From Cunninghamia lanceolata (lineage: Eukaryota; Streptophyta; Pinopsida; Cupressales; Cupressaceae), in the NCBI GenBank assembly GCA_027924645.1, contig BSBN01001807.1, positions 12,232,001 to 12,296,000 on the forward strand: a stretch of 64,000 bases of DNA, given 5' to 3'. How positions within the stretch are numbered: position 1 is the first letter of the stretch; the number at the start of each line of letters is the position of its first letter. Positions 12,439 through 23,200 of this stretch are shown piece after piece. The notes under the pieces were generated by a model. It did not search any database. It had not been told where the DNA came from and was given only the letters and a program-made list of their open reading frames with translations. A program made the position numbers and the translations under genes.

Positions 12439-12466
<28 letters not shown>
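12235..12466 (+). mobile_element. tRNA-derived SINE
   Basis: Begins AGCCCGCATGG. An A-box-like TAGTGGAGTTGG lies at 12247-12258 and a B-box GGTTCGACACC at 12292-12302, with the spacing of a tRNA-derived Pol III promoter. The body contains GGGATTAGTCTCACC and ends in a (CT)n(TA)n tail. Direct repeats ATATCACTTATTTT (12221-12234) and ATATCATTTATTTT (12467-12480) are the target duplication, with one mismatch. Possibly related to the plant Au SINE group, from memory only. Confidence 0.75.
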
Positions 12467-12470
<4 letters not shown>

Positions 12471-12480
12471 CATTTATTTT

Positions 12481-14169
12481 TAATAAAACATCATCACTTT
12501 AAATCAAACAAGAGGTATTTGCAAATAGAACAAAAGCTATTTATTTATCCAATTTATTTAAATATAGAAAACACTTTTATAATTTATAATATAATTAAAT
12601 AATATACATAATTATATTTATGTAATTCGAAGGGACATAATATATTTATGACTAAATCATTCATTCGAAAAGACTTACTGTAGCAATTAAACACATTATT
12701 TTTCTAAGTATTTAAACATCAATCATATTCATTATCCATACAATAATGCATATTAAAGCCATTCAAACTACAATATGACATGAGACTATGTGAGTGTGTG
12801 AGTGCATCAAATTTATCCATCCTATCAGTTCTTGCCAAGAGGCTAGATCATCTCTACCTCAACCATGCTCTCGTCTTCGATGAGTACCTGCATTCAGTCA
12901 CACTCAACACCACATCAATAGGTTAGTTTCCAAAAATCATAGCCAAAGCAAATCATAATGTATATCCATAATCGTACCAATAATATTAAATCGACTTTAA
13001 AAATCATGCATTTATAATATTATGAAAATTACTTTCACACACGTGGAATCACTCATAGTAAAACAATCATAGTAAAAGTTCAATAATCTAAAATAATAAT
13101 ATAGTCCATAAAATGAAATGTGATAGAGACTACATTAGGCAAGGGTGTGTTTGGTTTCTAGGCTTTCTAATATACTTACTCATGTAGGTGTGATACTATG
13201 TGGTGGTACGCTAGTGGATGGAATTAAGGTGGAAGTGGGTATAGGTGAAGAAAAGGGAGGAGTAGATGCACTAAGAAAAGAAGTAGATAAAGCACAGACC
13301 CTAAAAGGAGAGATGAAATAACAATAGTAGAGGAAAAAAAATTAAGATTAGAAAATAATGATGTAAATAAGGGAATACAAATCTTTAAACCCAAAAGCTA
13401 GACTTCTAGGGAAAAGGGAGATTACACTAGGCAAGGGTGTGTTTGATCTATAGGCTCTCTAATATACTTATCTCATTCATATATAGTGAACTAACCCAAT
13501 ATTTTAGGACTCTTACTACCATCATTTTGTAGCCACACTATCTTGTCTATTAGGTACAAAGAGAGTAACTTCTTGGTGCTAACAACTAACCAGTGTACTA
13601 CAAATTTCAAACAAGTAATGCTTCATATGACAAGGCTTCTCCTAAACCTAGAGGGTTTTTTGATATACCTTATAGTATATGGAAGCTTAATGTTGTATAC
13701 AAATGTTGTCTAAGGCCTGGGTATTGAGATTAACCACCCTTCACTTCACTAGACCCTTTATGGGGAATCTAACTTAGTAAAAAAGATAGTTGTTTAGGGG
13801 ACATTTAAAACCCCCAACCTAGGGTTTCTAACCTAGACATAACTACTTGACCAAATAAATTCCTAAACCATGTTATATTAATTAGGAAGATTGATTTTGC
13901 TTTCAAATTTTAAAAAAATATTTTATTTATTTTAAAATCATATTAGAAATTAATACTTGAGATTTAAATTGTTAATAAAAAATAATAAATTATTAAATAA
14001 AAGGGTGGAATTGAAAACTGGGATTCTTCATTTTTTCAATATTTTTGAATTTCTTCTCTTAGCTCCTCCTCTTTTTCTAAAATAGGAACACTTAGACTTA
14101 TTTCACAATTTTTATCTCCCATTTTTCTTCAAATATGATCACATACAAAAAAAAATTGTTTAAGCATAT
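12481..14169. other. AT-rich non-coding stretch with a dispersed direct repeat
   Basis: No gene recognised. A direct repeat of about 60 bp occurs at 13128-13190 and 13420-13483 (shared core GGCAAGGGTGTGTTTG), 292 bp apart. The sequence between consists of short purine-rich and AT-rich tracts. A few CCCTA-like words are too isolated to mean anything. Confidence 0.5.
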
Positions 14170-14620
14170 GGATTGGAAGCTCTCTATATAGGGTGTGATA
14201 GAATCTCCAATTGAAGGTGTTTGTGTGGCACCTATGTGGGAGCCAACTCCCTCCAAAACACATGTTAGGCATTTTATTGAACAATTCAGGCCATGTTTTT
14301 CATGGTCAAAAAAATTGTCATAACACAAATTTTAGCATGAATGTAGTCCCGAGAGTAAGATTTCCTGTAAACATAGGTCTTAATATATATATTTTAATTA
14401 TTATATTTATTTTGATTGAATGTGTCTATATGGCACTCATGTCCTAGGAGCCAACTCCCTCCAAACCACATGTTAGGCTTTTATTAGATAAAAAATGCTA
14501 ATTTGAGCCATGTTTTTCATGGTCAAACAAAGTTGTCGTAACACAAAATTTAATTGGGAGTAAGATTTCCCAAAAATACTGGTCTTAATATATTTTATTT
14601 AATTATTATATTTGTTTTCT
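14170..14620. repeat. Imperfect tandem duplication, about 210-235 bp unit
   Basis: Unit one (about 14211-14410) and unit two (about 14420-14620) share GGAGCCAACTCCCTCCAAA, CACATGTTAGGC, GCCATGTTTTTCATGGTCAA, GAGTAAGATTTCC and the trailing TCTTAATATAT run. They differ by substitutions and small indels, so the duplication is old. Confidence 0.8.
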
Positions 14621-14650
14621 ATTTTTATTCATTTCTAAAAATATAGAACT

Positions 14651-14893
14651 CGTCAAAGGGCCATTGGTTTGCTGGTGAAGTTCTAAGGTTATGAATGAGC
14701 CCACCAAGGATCAAGTCTTATTGAGTGCAAGGCCCCTGACACCATAAGGGATGAGGTCAAGATCATGCCTCTGGTGCATTTGGCAGAATGGATGCCCCTT
14801 AATCCTCGGCTCTCAGTTGAAGAGGTTCAACCTAAGGCTCATGCTCCTCTATCAAGTAGCAAAAATGATCTTGTGGATGATTTCCATTAAAAA
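14651..14893 (+). mobile_element. Possible tRNA-derived SINE
   Basis: GGTTTGCTGGTGAAG resembles a weak A box and GGATCAAGTCTT a B box about 35 bases later; the stretch ends in an A-run. Short flanking TAGAACT and AAGAACT could be the target duplication. GC content jumps relative to the neighbours. The boxes are degenerate, so this is a tentative call. Confidence 0.35.
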
Positions 14894-15470
14894 AAGAACT
14901 TTATTTGACATGTAACTAAGTGGCAGCAAGGGGTGGAGTGGAATGGTAACATAAAAATAATAATAAAACCAAAAGGTAATTATTTTTTTGTTAGGTAAAA
15001 CAAAAAAACAAAAAGTAATTATTAAGGTAATAAAATATCTACATTTTAACTATATCTATTATTATATGCTATATTATGTCATAGATTATTATAAATAAAT
15101 AAAATCATATAATTAATATGTATAATATATATTTATACACAAAATACTATTAAATTGACCTCATTTCATTTCATGTTGATGATACTTATAGTAAAGTTAA
15201 ATGAAATATAATGTCATTTATATTTTAGCAATGAAATATAATTAAATTTATTGTTATATACTATATTTTATAAAATGTAGAATTATATAAATATATTCCT
15301 AATATATTAGAAAAAACACATATTTATATTAAAAATATAAGATATATTTACTATTTGTTATCAAATTATAAATTTATTTTATATATAGAATCTATATTTT
15401 TTTATGAATACTCCTATTAAATATTATATTAATAATAGAGAAATAATACAATATTCACAAATAAGGGGTA
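14894..15470. other. AT-rich non-coding stretch
   Basis: Very AT-rich (TATATA and AATATA tracts), no gene or motif recognised between the possible SINE and the LINE 3' end. Confidence 0.5.
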
Positions 15471-16089
15471 GGGTGGTATGAAGGCACACCCACAAAGTCT
15501 GGAAGGACCAAGTCCTAAACAAAGACAAGAAAAAACAAAGGGCCAAGCCTATAGAAAACTAAGCAACTAATGCCATGCCAGCAATGGGAGGAGGATCTTG
15601 ATCATTAGGCTTCCCATAAATGTCTCTAGAGGTAGCATCATCAATCAGCTCCCAACTAGCAAGAGCATCAGTTCCATCTTCATTCTCCTCAGGGGATGCT
15701 GAGCACGAACTAGAGAAATGGTGAGCTACAAAGGATGAAACTGAAACATGCCTATGTTAGTGCCTATGTCAGGCTAGACAGCATCCCCACTCTAGAGAAG
15801 AATCAAATGGTAGTCTGGAGGGTTGGGACCATCCTTCATGGGCAACAGAGTCCCTAGAAGTCTGAGGTAGGGGCCATAGGAATGAGAGCAATAGTTACCA
15901 CGGTCCCTAAGGTCATGATTGGCTGACTAGTTGTGCCCATGTTGATGTCTTCAAGAAGAGGTAGAGTTGGGCAAAACCATGGCAATAGTGCAGGGGCATT
16001 GCCCCAATGGTCCAGTAGCTCCTAGAGATGAGCAACCTCTAGTGTAACTTTACTAGCTTGCACCTGGATTTGCATCAAAACATTAGAGC

Positions 16090-17783
16090 AAATGATAGCT
16101 TTAGTATACAAAGAAAATGCACATCAACAACACATTAAGTAAATAGAGCTGCATTTGTATCCTTCCAAATGCTGAAATTAATTTCCACTCTAAAAGCATG
16201 CCAGATCTAGGTATACTTGAGCGGGAGACAAGGTCAATCTCCAAGCAGAACCATGTGCCAAGAAAAAGGGGTGGGCCTAAAAGGTTTGAAAAAATCATGG
16301 ATCCAAGTCCACACTTTCTGAGCCCGAGGGAAGAACTAAAAGAGATGCCCAAGTGACTCAAGCTATCCACAAAATAGACAATGAGAGCTAGGTATGCCCA
16401 TGTGAGAAAGATGATCCCCTAAAGGAAGGCCTTGGTACAACAAGCACAGGCAAAATGAGCCAATTTGGGCTCCAACACCACATACCAAATGAATTGAAAT
16501 TGTCTGTGCTAGGCCCATGAGAGAACTAAAGCTACCACTGGTGATTGAGTTGATCCACCATATGCAAATGTGGAGATAGCCAAGAATAGCCTTTGTAGGA
16601 CCTGTAATTCTGAAAGGGGGTGTCCGTATGCCACTTCTAATCCTTCCACCAAGGTTTGAGAGATCTCACCCCTATATTATGAAGCATCTAAGGAGGAATG
16701 ACATCAATAACTGACTGGAACATCTCTTGTTCTTGATTAGAAAGCCTAAATTTAAGCTTGAAGTTAGTCCAAGGCAATAAATTCTTGATGACCTGATGAA
16801 TGAAATCAGGCGAGACCCACACTCCTCATTTGAAGAACTTCAAAGCATGAATCCAAGGTAACTTATCCAACGGCCTACCTTGAGAGTTGAGACAAGGGGA
16901 CCACCATATGGACTGGTGATTAATGGATAAACCATTACGAAAGTCATCCCCATCCCATCGAAGCTAGGGCTTGATGGCTTCCCAAGACTTCCAAATACTT
17001 TTGATAACAAAGGTTCCTTGACTGTAATTAGGTTCCCTCATAGTACGAAGGGTCCCTAAATCCAAGCCTTTCCATGTTGGACAACCTTAAGGAGTGCTAG
17101 TACCAATACAATGGCGAACAAAAATTTTCCAAGCTTCATTACCTTGGAGAGCCCTGATGATCCATTTAACACACAAGGCAATGCCTTATCTATGAATGGA
17201 GATCAATCCAAGCCATCCAGCCTCTCGAGGGAGGCATCAAAACTCCTAGGCAACACAATGGAAGCCTTGATGCCCATGACTAGAAGCCCAAAGAAAGTCT
17301 CTAAGGAGCTTCTCAACCTTCAAATAAGAAGCCTTGGAAGGGACCCAACATGAAGAGTAATACACATGTGTGGCAACCAAAATCTTAGAACAAATTTGAA
17401 ATTTACCTACCAAAGAAAGAGGCTTGGTAATCCAATAATGGAGTTTCTTTTCAAGTCTCACAATCATGGCCTGCCAAAGCTCCAAAGGAGAGGCTTGGAA
17501 AATAAAGGGAATTCCCAAGAAGCAAAGAATTTCCTCATGATCAATCCATTTCCATCCAAACGAGTCAAGCCAACTTGGTTTGGGAAGGAAGGATTATTTG
17601 TAACACAAAGTCTTTTGCCATTAAATGTTGGAGGCGGAAGCCGGGCAAGAAATGTCTAGGCAATGAAGCACTTGTTTGACATTATACTCCTCTTCAATAA
17701 GAGTGAGGAAAGAGTCATCAATGAAAATCCCATTCAACAACTACTGGGAGGAATTAGGAAGGGAAATCCCCTTAACGTTGGAC
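16090..17783 (-). pseudogene. LINE ORF2: RT C-terminal half, thumb and zinc-finger domain
   Basis: On the minus strand it opens SNVKGISLPNSSQ, then FIDDSFLTLIEEE (the YADD-box region, near 17732-17709), then LGIPFIFQASPLELWQ, KLHYWITKPLSLVGKFQI and VEKLLRDFLWASS (17518-17246), the classic LINE post-RT block. Further on it reads WIIRALQGNEAWKIFVRH near 17160-17110. Near 16370-16100 a zf-RVT-like end is visible over shifted frames (SLSHL, then PFARKVW-like residues and a W-x-IWKD-like block). Multiple stops and shifts; inactive. Confidence 0.85.
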
Positions 17784-18131
17784 TAAGAGACAACCTAAGC
17801 ATATTGGTTTCATTAAATCTAGATTTATTTTGGATAATATAATTGCCATTTGGGAAGGGATATTGGAATGGGCTCACCGCTCCCAACAACTTGCAATTTT
17901 TATCAAGATTGTTTTTGCTAAGGATTACAACCGCATTGAGTGGCCTTTCATCTTGGCCATGTTGCAGATTTATTCATATGGTTCAAATGCTCTTCGCAGA
18001 TGCTTTTGCTTGCATTACCATCTCCAGCTAGCAATCCAATTCTTTTGGGCTCTTTAGGTCCATTCGGCAAGGTTTCCCTCTTGCCCTAACTCTTTATGTT
18101 TTGACTGCTAAAGCCTTTGGAATCTATATTT
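17784..18131 (+). pseudogene. LINE ORF2: RT central segment, inverted
   Basis: The plus strand reads GFIKSRFILDNIIAIWE, then IFIKIVFAKDYNRIEWPFI, then after a frameshift FRSIRQGFPLALTLYVLTAK. These are the RT blocks that lie directly upstream of the YADD box in LINEs. The first catalytic block, normally (I/V)DFxKAYDR, reads VFAKDYNR, with Asp and Ala codons changed. Similarity stops near 18131 in AT-rich DNA. Confidence 0.87.
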
Positions 18132-18569
18132 GAGTTATATATATGTTATTGTACATTATATTCTATTTGATAATATATATTATATTTGATAGTTAGTATA
18201 TTGTATTTACTTAAGAGTTATTTTATAGTTAGTTTATTTACTTAAGAGCTATTTTATTTTACTTTAGAACCATTTAAGAATTATTTTATTTTATTTACTC
18301 AAGAGCATTTTTTTAGTTTTAAGTTTTTTGAATACATGTCAACTATGTTTTAGTTTTTAAACATGATCATGCTATGGTGATCCAATGACGCCACTATTGG
18401 CGTAATTAATTTGAATTAAAAAATAATAATAAATAAAATAGGCAACACAAAAATTACAAAAAATATGTATGCCCAAGATGTTAGTGTCAATGATCTATGT
18501 TAACGAATTTATGAAAATATGTTATTTCTATCTCAAGTTATGTGTTATGGGGAAATATTACTCATTAAA
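18132..18569. other. AT-rich non-coding stretch
   Basis: Long A and T runs; no gene or repeat boundary recognised apart from the duplication that begins at 18570. Confidence 0.5.
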
Positions 18570-18859
18570 AAATACAATAAAGTATAAGAAACAATTTATT
18601 AACAAATATTTAAAAATGAGATAAATAATTTTAAATTTTTAAAAAAATTAAAATAAGAATTTACATAGGATATGTTATAAATCATCAGTTCACATTATCT
18701 TCAAATTATTAACTAAATACAATAAAGTATAAGAAACAATTTATTAACAAATATTTAAAAATGAGATAAATAATTTTAAATTTTTAAAAAAATTAAAATA
18801 AGAATTTACATAGGATATGTTATAAATCATCAGTTCACATTATCTTCAAATTATTAACT
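18570..18859. repeat. Perfect tandem duplication of a 145-bp unit
   Basis: Unit 18570-18714 and unit 18715-18859 are identical by eye over all 145 bases, both starting AAATACAATAAAGTATAAG and ending AATTATTAACT. The sequence is AT-rich and non-coding. Identity in such decayed surroundings means it is recent, or an assembly error. Confidence 0.95.
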
Positions 18860-19129
18860 ATTTTCTTCCTATAATTCAAAGACAGGAAAAATGTTAAAAA
18901 ATATTGATTTACACGATCCACTTAGGCCAAAAAGTGAGACATAGATTTATGTTGTCACCCTGATGGTTTACTTCCACTAATTAAAGGACAAGTATTTTCT
19001 AAGTCTTATCATTCATTTGTAAATTATCGGTGTGTTCAAATGTGAGTGTGCTTTATTGCAAGATCCTTGTTTATATCATCATGTTTCTAGAACACTTATC
19101 ATTCCCATGAGGTACCATCAATGTCAAAT

Positions 19130-19556
19130 TTGGAAAATGGGGTCAATGAGGATACATCTAATGACACTCATGGTGACGATTATTATGAACAGATCAAACC
19201 AATGATATTTAAAGAGTTCATTATTAGGGGAGCCTCCACATATTATATTAGAACACAAACTTATCACTTTGCTTCCTATTAAGCCAAAAGATATTTCTAA
19301 GCTTGCACCAAAAATGTTTAAGTACTTTTGTGCTTATCATTGCATACATGGGTATTCTACAGATAAATGTATTGCATTAAAACATAAAATTTAAGATCTT
19401 ATAGACAAGGGCACAATACAAGTTGAGACTAATCATGTGATCATATGCATCTACTTCACCTAATGAGGCTAATATAGGGAATTGAGTAATAAGGATTCTT
19501 CTCATGTTAGTGATGATAAGATTGTTGGTTTTGATGAGCATAGCACACCATATGTT
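19130..19556 (+). pseudogene. Ty3/gypsy gag/pro fragment, left part
   Basis: The plus-strand frame near 19265-19430 reads LLPIKPKDISKLAPKMFKYF, then CAYHCIHGYSTDKCIALKHK, a stop, and DLIDKGTIQVE. This matches the C-x2-H-x4-H/Y-x4-C block followed by (A/R)LKHxIQDLID that ends gag in the Athila/Tat branch of gypsy elements (a related block occurs at 34620-35201). The frame then reaches DEHSTPYV at 19556 where a non-autonomous element is inserted, and continues after 22311. Confidence 0.7.
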
Positions 19557-19819
19557 TGTTGAATTTGATAATTAACTCAAGCCACAAAGATCACCTACAA
19601 AACTTAAGTTTTACCTTCCACAAGAGAAAAAAACAAAGAGGAATAATTTGCACAATATTGGACGAATTAATGAAATGGATTCATGAATTACATGTGAGAA
19701 CTTGCTTTTATATTTGCAAGTTAGAGAAAAACCCTAATATGACTTAAGAATAACCTAAGAGTAAAATTAGCCCTAAGTAAACTTAATAAAGTGTAATTAA
19801 ATATTTAATTACACCAACA
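19557..19819 (-). repeat. 3' LTR of the 2.75-kb element
   Basis: 263 bp, TG to CA ends. A 60-odd codon frame inside it recurs in the other LTR only because the LTRs are copies. Confidence 0.93.
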
Positions 19820-20200
19820 CCCCCCCATAAGTGCAACTTAGGGAGAAATGAAAAGCATGCAACTAATGCAAGAATGGGTCCCAGCTACAAGGCCATTTTA
19901 GGTACCCAGGAACAACAAGAATCTCTCATAAAGTGGAGAGAAAGGAGAAAAACCCAGTGGGAGAAAACTCCTCTCCAAAAGAGAGAAAACATAAATAGGT
20001 GATGGAAGAAGGACTAAAACTAAGACCCCCCAAGAAGTGAATCATTCACAAAAGTACAATCAAGAATGCCCCCCCCCCCATAAGAGAGGAAGAATAGAGA
20101 AGGTCTGATGACCCCCCCAGAAGTGAGAAGGATGAAACCCCATGTGAGGAAATGCTCCCTCCCAAAATAGAGATGAGAAGAGAGACCATGCAGCTGCTCC

Positions 20201-20788
20201 TCAAGATGACTCCTGCAGTGCTGGAACATGCTCAACACAGAATAAAGCTAAAGACCCATGAACGTCGAACAACATTCCTCCCCTTGGGAAGAAATAGAAC
20301 TGCATATGTGTGCATAATGTCTTCCCATTCTGGATAGGAACATACAGGAAAAAGGACAAATGTCTCTGAACTCTACACATGATCCAAAGACAACAATGAT
20401 GCTCCTGAAAACTGCTCAAATGTCTCCAATCCACTACCAAACTGTGACTGAAGAAGAGGAGATGAAGAACAATCTCTGAAGCAGATGATGGTGATGCAAC
20501 TCCATCGAAGCTGTCATCAAAGAGAAGATAAATGTCCTCAATGTGGTCCTCCAAATCTGCAAGTTGGGACTCTACAAACAAAGATGATATGTCTGTAAGA
20601 TAGGAATCCCAACGAGGTGGATTAGGAAGACTAATATTGACCTGCTGCACAGAATCACTAAAAGCCAATGATGATGCAACACTAAACTCTAAAGTAGCAG
20701 TAGGTGATGGTGGGGCAATGATCTCATCAGGAGGAGAAGCGATTGAAGCAAGCATTTCAAAGAGATGATGTGAGAAATGAGGACACAT
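20201..20788 (-). CDS. Unrecognised 195-codon frame inside the 2.75-kb element (sense)
   Basis: Runs on the element's sense strand. The first half is acidic and Ser/Pro-rich (PPDEIIAPPSPTATLEFSVA; DLEDHIEDIYLLFDDSFDGV). The second half is hydrophobic and Cys/His-rich and may be chance. I do not recognise any gag, pol or known domain. Its position in the middle of the interior and its length, longer than expected for this base composition, are the only arguments that it was coding. It may instead be a captured fragment or random. Confidence 0.3.
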   Translation of the reverse strand: MCPHFSHHLFEMLASIASPPDEIIAPPSPTATLEFSVASSLAFSDSVQQVNISLPNPPRWDSYLTDISSLFVESQLADLEDHIEDIYLLFDDSFDGVASPSSASEIVLHLLFFSHSLVVDWRHLSSFQEHHCCLWIMCRVQRHLSFFLYVPIQNGKTLCTHMQFYFFPRGGMLFDVHGSLALFCVEHVPALQESS

Positions 20789-21324
20789 CTCTTTCTCATG
20801 TTGATTACTCCATAATATCTGTAATTAGATTTATGTTGATGGTAGAATCCCATCTCCTTAGATGATTACAGATCAAAACATGTGAATAGATTTATGCTGA
20901 TAATAGAAGTCTTTCAAAGCAAACAGAACCTTTCTAAGAGGCAGCATGTCTAGGATATCCAATAGAAGCCATAAAATCGACAAACTGATTTAAAATATAC
21001 CTGGGGCTGAATCTGAAAAAATCATATAGGTGGCTGTGTAGATCTCTCTAATACCTTTCCAACGCCTATTCATTTTTGAAAAATGGAGATTCTGGGCTCA
21101 AGAACGAAGCTCAAAAGCCAAAAATAATGCCTTGACTTCAAACAGAAATAAATTGTACCAATCAGCAAAACTTGAAAAAAAACCTGTACCACTGGATTGT
21201 ATTCGGAACCATCTTTCCGACGCCTATTTCTTTTCAAAAATTTGACTATGTGTGCACAAGATATGCCTGATTTACCAAAACTACTCCTTTAGGGCAAAGA
21301 GGCCCAAAAAAAGCACTATTGAAG

Positions 21325-21480
21325 CCCTTGGGCGCCCATGTGACCAGGGGCAGAGTCTCTAGGGGCTGACGGCTAGGGCACTGGTCACTCATATGACCAG
21401 GTGCTGAGTCTTTGGGGGCTGTTGCTTGGAAGCTAGGGCCTGGTCCCCCATGCGACCAAGGTTTAAACCCTAGGGGCTAG
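21325..21480. repeat. Three imperfect units of about 50-65 bp with inverted GACCAG/CTGGTC words
   Basis: Within the leader of the 2.75-kb element, 570-720 bases after the PBS. Each unit has CCATG(T/C)GACCA or CATATGACCAGG plus GAGTCT(C/T)T(A/G)GGGGCTG or a relative of it. The middle unit contains CTGGTCA-CTCATA-TGACCAG, a perfect 7-bp-stem hairpin. GC-rich against AT-rich surroundings. Confidence 0.7.
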
Positions 21481-22048
21481 ACCTCCAAAATAAAAAATTC
21501 CTTTTTATTAAGAAATTAATAAAAACACTTAGTTGTACCTGTGCATAGAAATCGAGATGGCACACAAACTGAGGCAACTCCAAAATTAAAATCTGTTTAG
21601 ATGAGAATGGCACAAAAATTAAGGTTGGCACATAAATCGAGGCGTCGTATAGTTGTACGGATTCCGTACCGGCCGTACAGATTTCACTGTCATGGATTTC
21701 TTGAAACCCCAAAAAAAACACCCATAAACATTTTTTCAGTAAAATATAGAGTGCCTTATATGAAAATAGGGGTTTTGGAGCCTTCTGAGCGCAATGGTGA
21801 GGTTCATTTTGGCCAAAAGTGCTCTGAAACTGTTGTTTCCCTCCAGATCTAAAAAAATACTCTTGAAACCTTCACAAATCTGGCTTCCCTAGACCAAATC
21901 CAGCCAAACAAAAAACAAATCCACCTTTTCCAGCTACTTTGAATCTAATGGAACACTCTATTTTACACAAAAACACACCCAACAAATGGCTCTTGCTAAA
22001 AATATTCTCCAAATTTGAGAAGGGGCTTGCAGATCCGCTCTGATACCA

Positions 22049-22311
22049 TGTTGAATTTGATAATTAACTCAAGCCACAAAGATCACCTGCAAAACCTAAG
22101 ATTTACCTTTCACAAGAGAAAAAAGCAAAGAGGAATAATTTGCACAATATTGGATGAATTAATGAAATGGATTCATGAATTACATGTGAGAACTTGCTTT
22201 TATATTTGCAAGTTAGAGAAAAACCCTAATATGACTTAAGAATAACCTAAGACTAAAATTAGCCCTAAGTAAACTTAATAAAGTGTAATTAAATATTTAA
22301 TTACACCAACA
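22049..22311 (-). repeat. 5' LTR of the 2.75-kb element, with adjacent PBS
   Basis: 263 bp. The PBS (minus-strand TGGTATCAGAGC, 22037-22048) directly abuts it. Followed by target copy ATGTT. Confidence 0.93.
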
Positions 22312-22316
22312 ATGTT

Positions 22317-22500
22317 GAAGTTACACATGGTATAGTATATAAGCCCATTCTTTCAAAGCATATATCACATTTGGCATCTCTACATCACACTTTCATTCAT
22401 AGAGACACACTTCATGATTGAATGGATAGTCCCATGGGGAGGTGTGGATTATAGTGATACATATTTTGAGTCTTTTGATATAAAATTACATGATGAAAAT
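22317..22500 (+). pseudogene. Ty3/gypsy gag/pro fragment, right part
   Basis: Continues the fragment at 19130-19556. Joining at the ATGTT target site gives STPYVEVTHGIVYKP in one frame, then LSKHISHLASLHHTFIHRD before a stop. No protease or RT motif follows; the sequence becomes T-rich and non-coding. Confidence 0.6.
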
Positions 22501-23184
22501 GAGTTCATTGGTTAAACTTCTTGTCTATCTCTATTTCTATATGTAATATGTTGTCCTTTTAATTTCCTTGCTTAGATTTATGTTTATGTTGTGTCATTTT
22601 CATGTTCCTCATTAGCACATGGATAATGCAAAGAGACCTTTAGTGGTGCATGTTAATGCAAGTGACTGTAAACATGTGTTGTGATGTTCATGTCACTTCT
22701 TTATTGTGTTATGTTCATGTTTTTTCTTGTCTTTTGTCTTTATGTTTGATCTTTTGCTCATGGCACGTATGTTGCAATCTTCTTTATATTTCCATGTGCT
22801 TATTTTTACTTTTCACTTTAGCTTTTTTCTTATGCCTTGTATGTTGTGAGCCTTCTATTCTTATGTCTTTTAATCTCATTTCACCCCTTATATTATGTCT
22901 AATGTCCTGTTTCATGATCTTTGCATGTTATTTTTCTCACTTAGGGGCATTAACTTTATGATAGTTATTTTATCCTAATGGTACATTTATAATTATCTTA
23001 TGGATCACATGACTATAATGTTTGCATCTTATGTTATCTTGCTCACATATCTATATAATTTTGAAAGCTTGCATGTTCAATTATGATTATCATGTTTATA
23101 TGTTATGACATGACATTCATGCTTACATGATTATTATCTAGTACTTATGTATTTTATCACTTGTTTATGATCCTCATGGGGGGC
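22501..23184. other. T-rich non-coding stretch
   Basis: The plus strand is very T-rich; a 103-codon frame here is an artefact of T-richness (mostly Leu, Phe, Cys, Ser). No gene recognised. Confidence 0.6.
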
Positions 23185-23200
23185 AACATTGGGGGCACCT

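Larger units (their letters stand above)
15475..18131 (-). mobile_element. LINE (plant L1-like) with inverted 5' segment
   Basis: Positions about 15475-17783 encode the distal RT and zinc-finger region of a LINE ORF2 on the minus strand. Positions about 17784-18131 encode the immediately preceding part of the same RT, but on the plus strand. The two pieces abut head to head, and the missing element sequence between their break points is only a few tens of codons. This is the layout made by twin priming during LINE insertion. The 5' half of the LINE is absent (5' truncation). No clear poly-A or target duplication is visible, and the left end is approximate. Confidence 0.85.
19557..22311 (-). 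mobile_element. Small non-autonomous LTR retrotransposon
   Basis: Identical-length 263-bp LTRs (19557-19819, 22049-22311) begin TGTTGAATTTG and end ACACCAACA; I count seven differences between them. Perfect 5-bp target duplication ATGTT at 19552-19556 and 22312-22316. A Met-tRNA PBS touches the right LTR and a G-run polypurine tract (seven C on the plus strand, 19820-19826) touches the left, so it is minus-strand. The 2.2-kb interior has no gag-pol; it would need proteins from another element. Confidence 0.93.

Noticed and set aside
12417..12602. 61-codon frame starting in the SINE tail
   Set aside because: Encoded by the CT/TA microsatellite; chance.
17111..17659. Plus-strand frames of 80 and 97 codons
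   Set aside because: They overlap the LINE RT on the minus strand (LGIPFIFQ block) and show no family likeness.
20152..20337. 61-codon plus frame in the small LTR element
   Set aside because: Antisense to the element and to the longer sense frame; no support.
22650..22961. 103-codon Leu/Phe/Cys-rich plus frame, looks like a membrane protein
   Set aside because: Composition follows directly from T-rich DNA; no start context or homology.
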